Shown piece after piece: positions 5,295 to 6,068 of a stretch of DNA of 6,068 bases (positions are counted from its first letter, which is position 1; each line of letters opens with the position of its first letter). Source of the DNA: Planctomycetaceae bacterium (GTDB lineage Bacteria; Planctomycetota; Planctomycetia; Pirellulales; Thermoguttaceae); the NCBI GenBank assembly GCA_031257725.1, contig JAIROD010000282.1, positions 1 to 6,068 on the forward strand, read 5' to 3'. Under the pieces are notes generated by a model that was not told the DNA's origin, did not search any database, and saw only the letters and a program-made list of their open reading frames with translations. A program made the position numbers and the translations under genes.

Positions 5295-6050
5295 TTAACG
5301 AATTATTGCCGGTTGGCTATAACCGTAATACATGAGTGAACATTTAGGACCGGGACAAACGAGAGATTCGCCAAGAAGTGGTTCGCCGGAGGTTGCCCAA
5401 TGTTCGGCTTCGTCTGTTATGCGGTTCAACTGTGTTTCAAATTGTTGGCGAAATGATTCCAAACCGTTTTTATCCAAACGGGCGGGTACCGGAAATTGTT
5501 GAGAAATGATGAACCGTCCGCGTGAAAAAGGACGCGGAATTGCAAACCTGTCCCAACTTCGGATGCGCCAAGGGCGATCATAACCAATACCAAGAAGTAC
5601 AATAGGCATTTGAAGTTTCGAGGCGAGAAAAATGGGACCGCCTGCTAATTTCCGGCGAGGACCGCGAGGTCCGTCTGGAGTGATCGCGATAATATTTTGC
5701 GATGACATCGGCATTTTCAACAGTTGTTTGACCACTGCCATGCCGCCGCGAAAAGAAGAACCGCGAATACAATGCATTCCCGACAATTTTGCAATTTGAC
5801 CAACAATTTCCGCATCTCCATGCCGACTGAGGATCATCGTTACATCGCTATGCCGACGCAAAAACAACGGACATAAAATATGTTCATGCCAAAAAAGTAA
5901 AATAAAACGTTGTTTTTTATTCCAAACCGCCGGATCGAGTTCCGGATCGTAAAATGCCGCTTTAAAATCAATCAGTCCCATCCAATTCCGAAGCAATATT
6001 GTTGCCAAAAGACCGGTTGTCTTCCAAAATATCGGGTTAGTAATTTTCAT
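5295..6050 (-). CDS. DUF374-type lysophospholipid acyltransferase family protein
   Basis: A 251-residue protein of the LPLAT/AGPAT superfamily, DUF374 branch, expected to move an acyl group to a lipid or glycolipid acceptor at the cytoplasmic face of the membrane. A hydrophobic N-terminus (about 8-27) may anchor it. The catalytic-type histidine lies in LLFWHEHIL (H55). It is followed by MILSRHGDAEIVGQIAKLSG (72-91), CIRGSSFRGGMAVVKQLL (94-111, the glycine/arginine acceptor-binding region) and the hallmark ITPDGPRGPRRKLAGGPIFLA (123-143). AEHW near 215 ends the conserved part; a tail of about 30 residues with CPGPKC follows and looks lineage-specific. DUF374 genes are often found with lipid A or Kdo genes in Gram-negative bacteria, but no such neighbour is visible. 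The ATG at 6050 fits the family length; only 18 bp lie upstream and no Shine-Dalgarno is seen. The acceptor lipid is unknown. Confidence 0.9.
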   Translation of the reverse strand: MKITNPIFWKTTGLLATILLRNWMGLIDFKAAFYDPELDPAVWNKKQRFILLFWHEHILCPLFLRRHSDVTMILSRHGDAEIVGQIAKLSGMHCIRGSSFRGGMAVVKQLLKMPMSSQNIIAITPDGPRGPRRKLAGGPIFLASKLQMPIVLLGIGYDRPWRIRSWDRFAIPRPFSRGRFIISQQFPVPARLDKNGLESFRQQFETQLNRITDEAEHWATSGEPLLGESLVCPGPKCSLMYYGYSQPAIIR

Positions 6051-6068
6051 ACGTCGAAATCAATTTTA

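Noticed and set aside
15..6050. Single four-gene operon
   Set aside because: All genes share a strand, but spacers of 227-791 bp filled with hairpins make one transcript unlikely.

Overview
The window carries four complete protein genes, all on the minus strand. They are separated by unusually long, repeat-rich spacers. The organism is probably a member of the Planctomycetota, perhaps a low-GC Pirellulales/Thermoguttaceae-like lineage. This is inferred from three things seen together: a PEP-CTERM secreted protein, a planctomycete-style CNNM/CorC protein with a divergent membrane domain, and mostly weak or absent Shine-Dalgarno sequences. No rRNA or other marker gene is present, so the assignment is moderate at best.

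Reading along the minus strand (right to left), the order is: (1) a DUF374-type lysophospholipid acyltransferase (6050-5295); (2) a 485-bp spacer with AT-rich hairpins; (3) a secreted PEP-CTERM protein with a DUF4114-like C-terminal motif (4809-3955); (4) a 227-bp spacer with a strong 28-bp-arm hairpin; (5) a CNNM/CorC (hemolysin C-like) membrane protein with two CBS domains and a transporter-associated domain (3727-2354); (6) a 791-bp noncoding spacer packed with inverted and dispersed repeats; (7) a Wzx/MATE-like polysaccharide flippase (1562-15). No tRNA, rRNA, transposase or cas gene is visible.

The genes do not look like one operon because every junction is more than 200 bp and filled with hairpins. 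Three of the four products act at the envelope or outside it: lipid acylation, glycan export and a surface-sorted protein. PEP-CTERM sorting is known to go with exopolysaccharide systems, so a flippase nearby is compatible with that, but no exosortase or glycosyltransferase is in view and a functional link is only inference.

The most unusual content is noncoding. Four 30-31-nt repeats at 1893-2074 are spaced by 19-21 nt. Two face one way and two the other, each made of a TACCAA-type box plus a GTCCC/GGGAC hairpin. A possible fifth, AT-rich relative lies at 5114-5142. This cluster sits inside a 517-bp segment bounded by 12-bp terminal inverted repeats (1592-2108). Beside it is a perfect 19-bp inverted repeat whose arms are themselves palindromes. 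A further repeat family has one copy on each side of the PEP-CTERM gene. I see no convincing new protein system; the repeats are what merit a second look.
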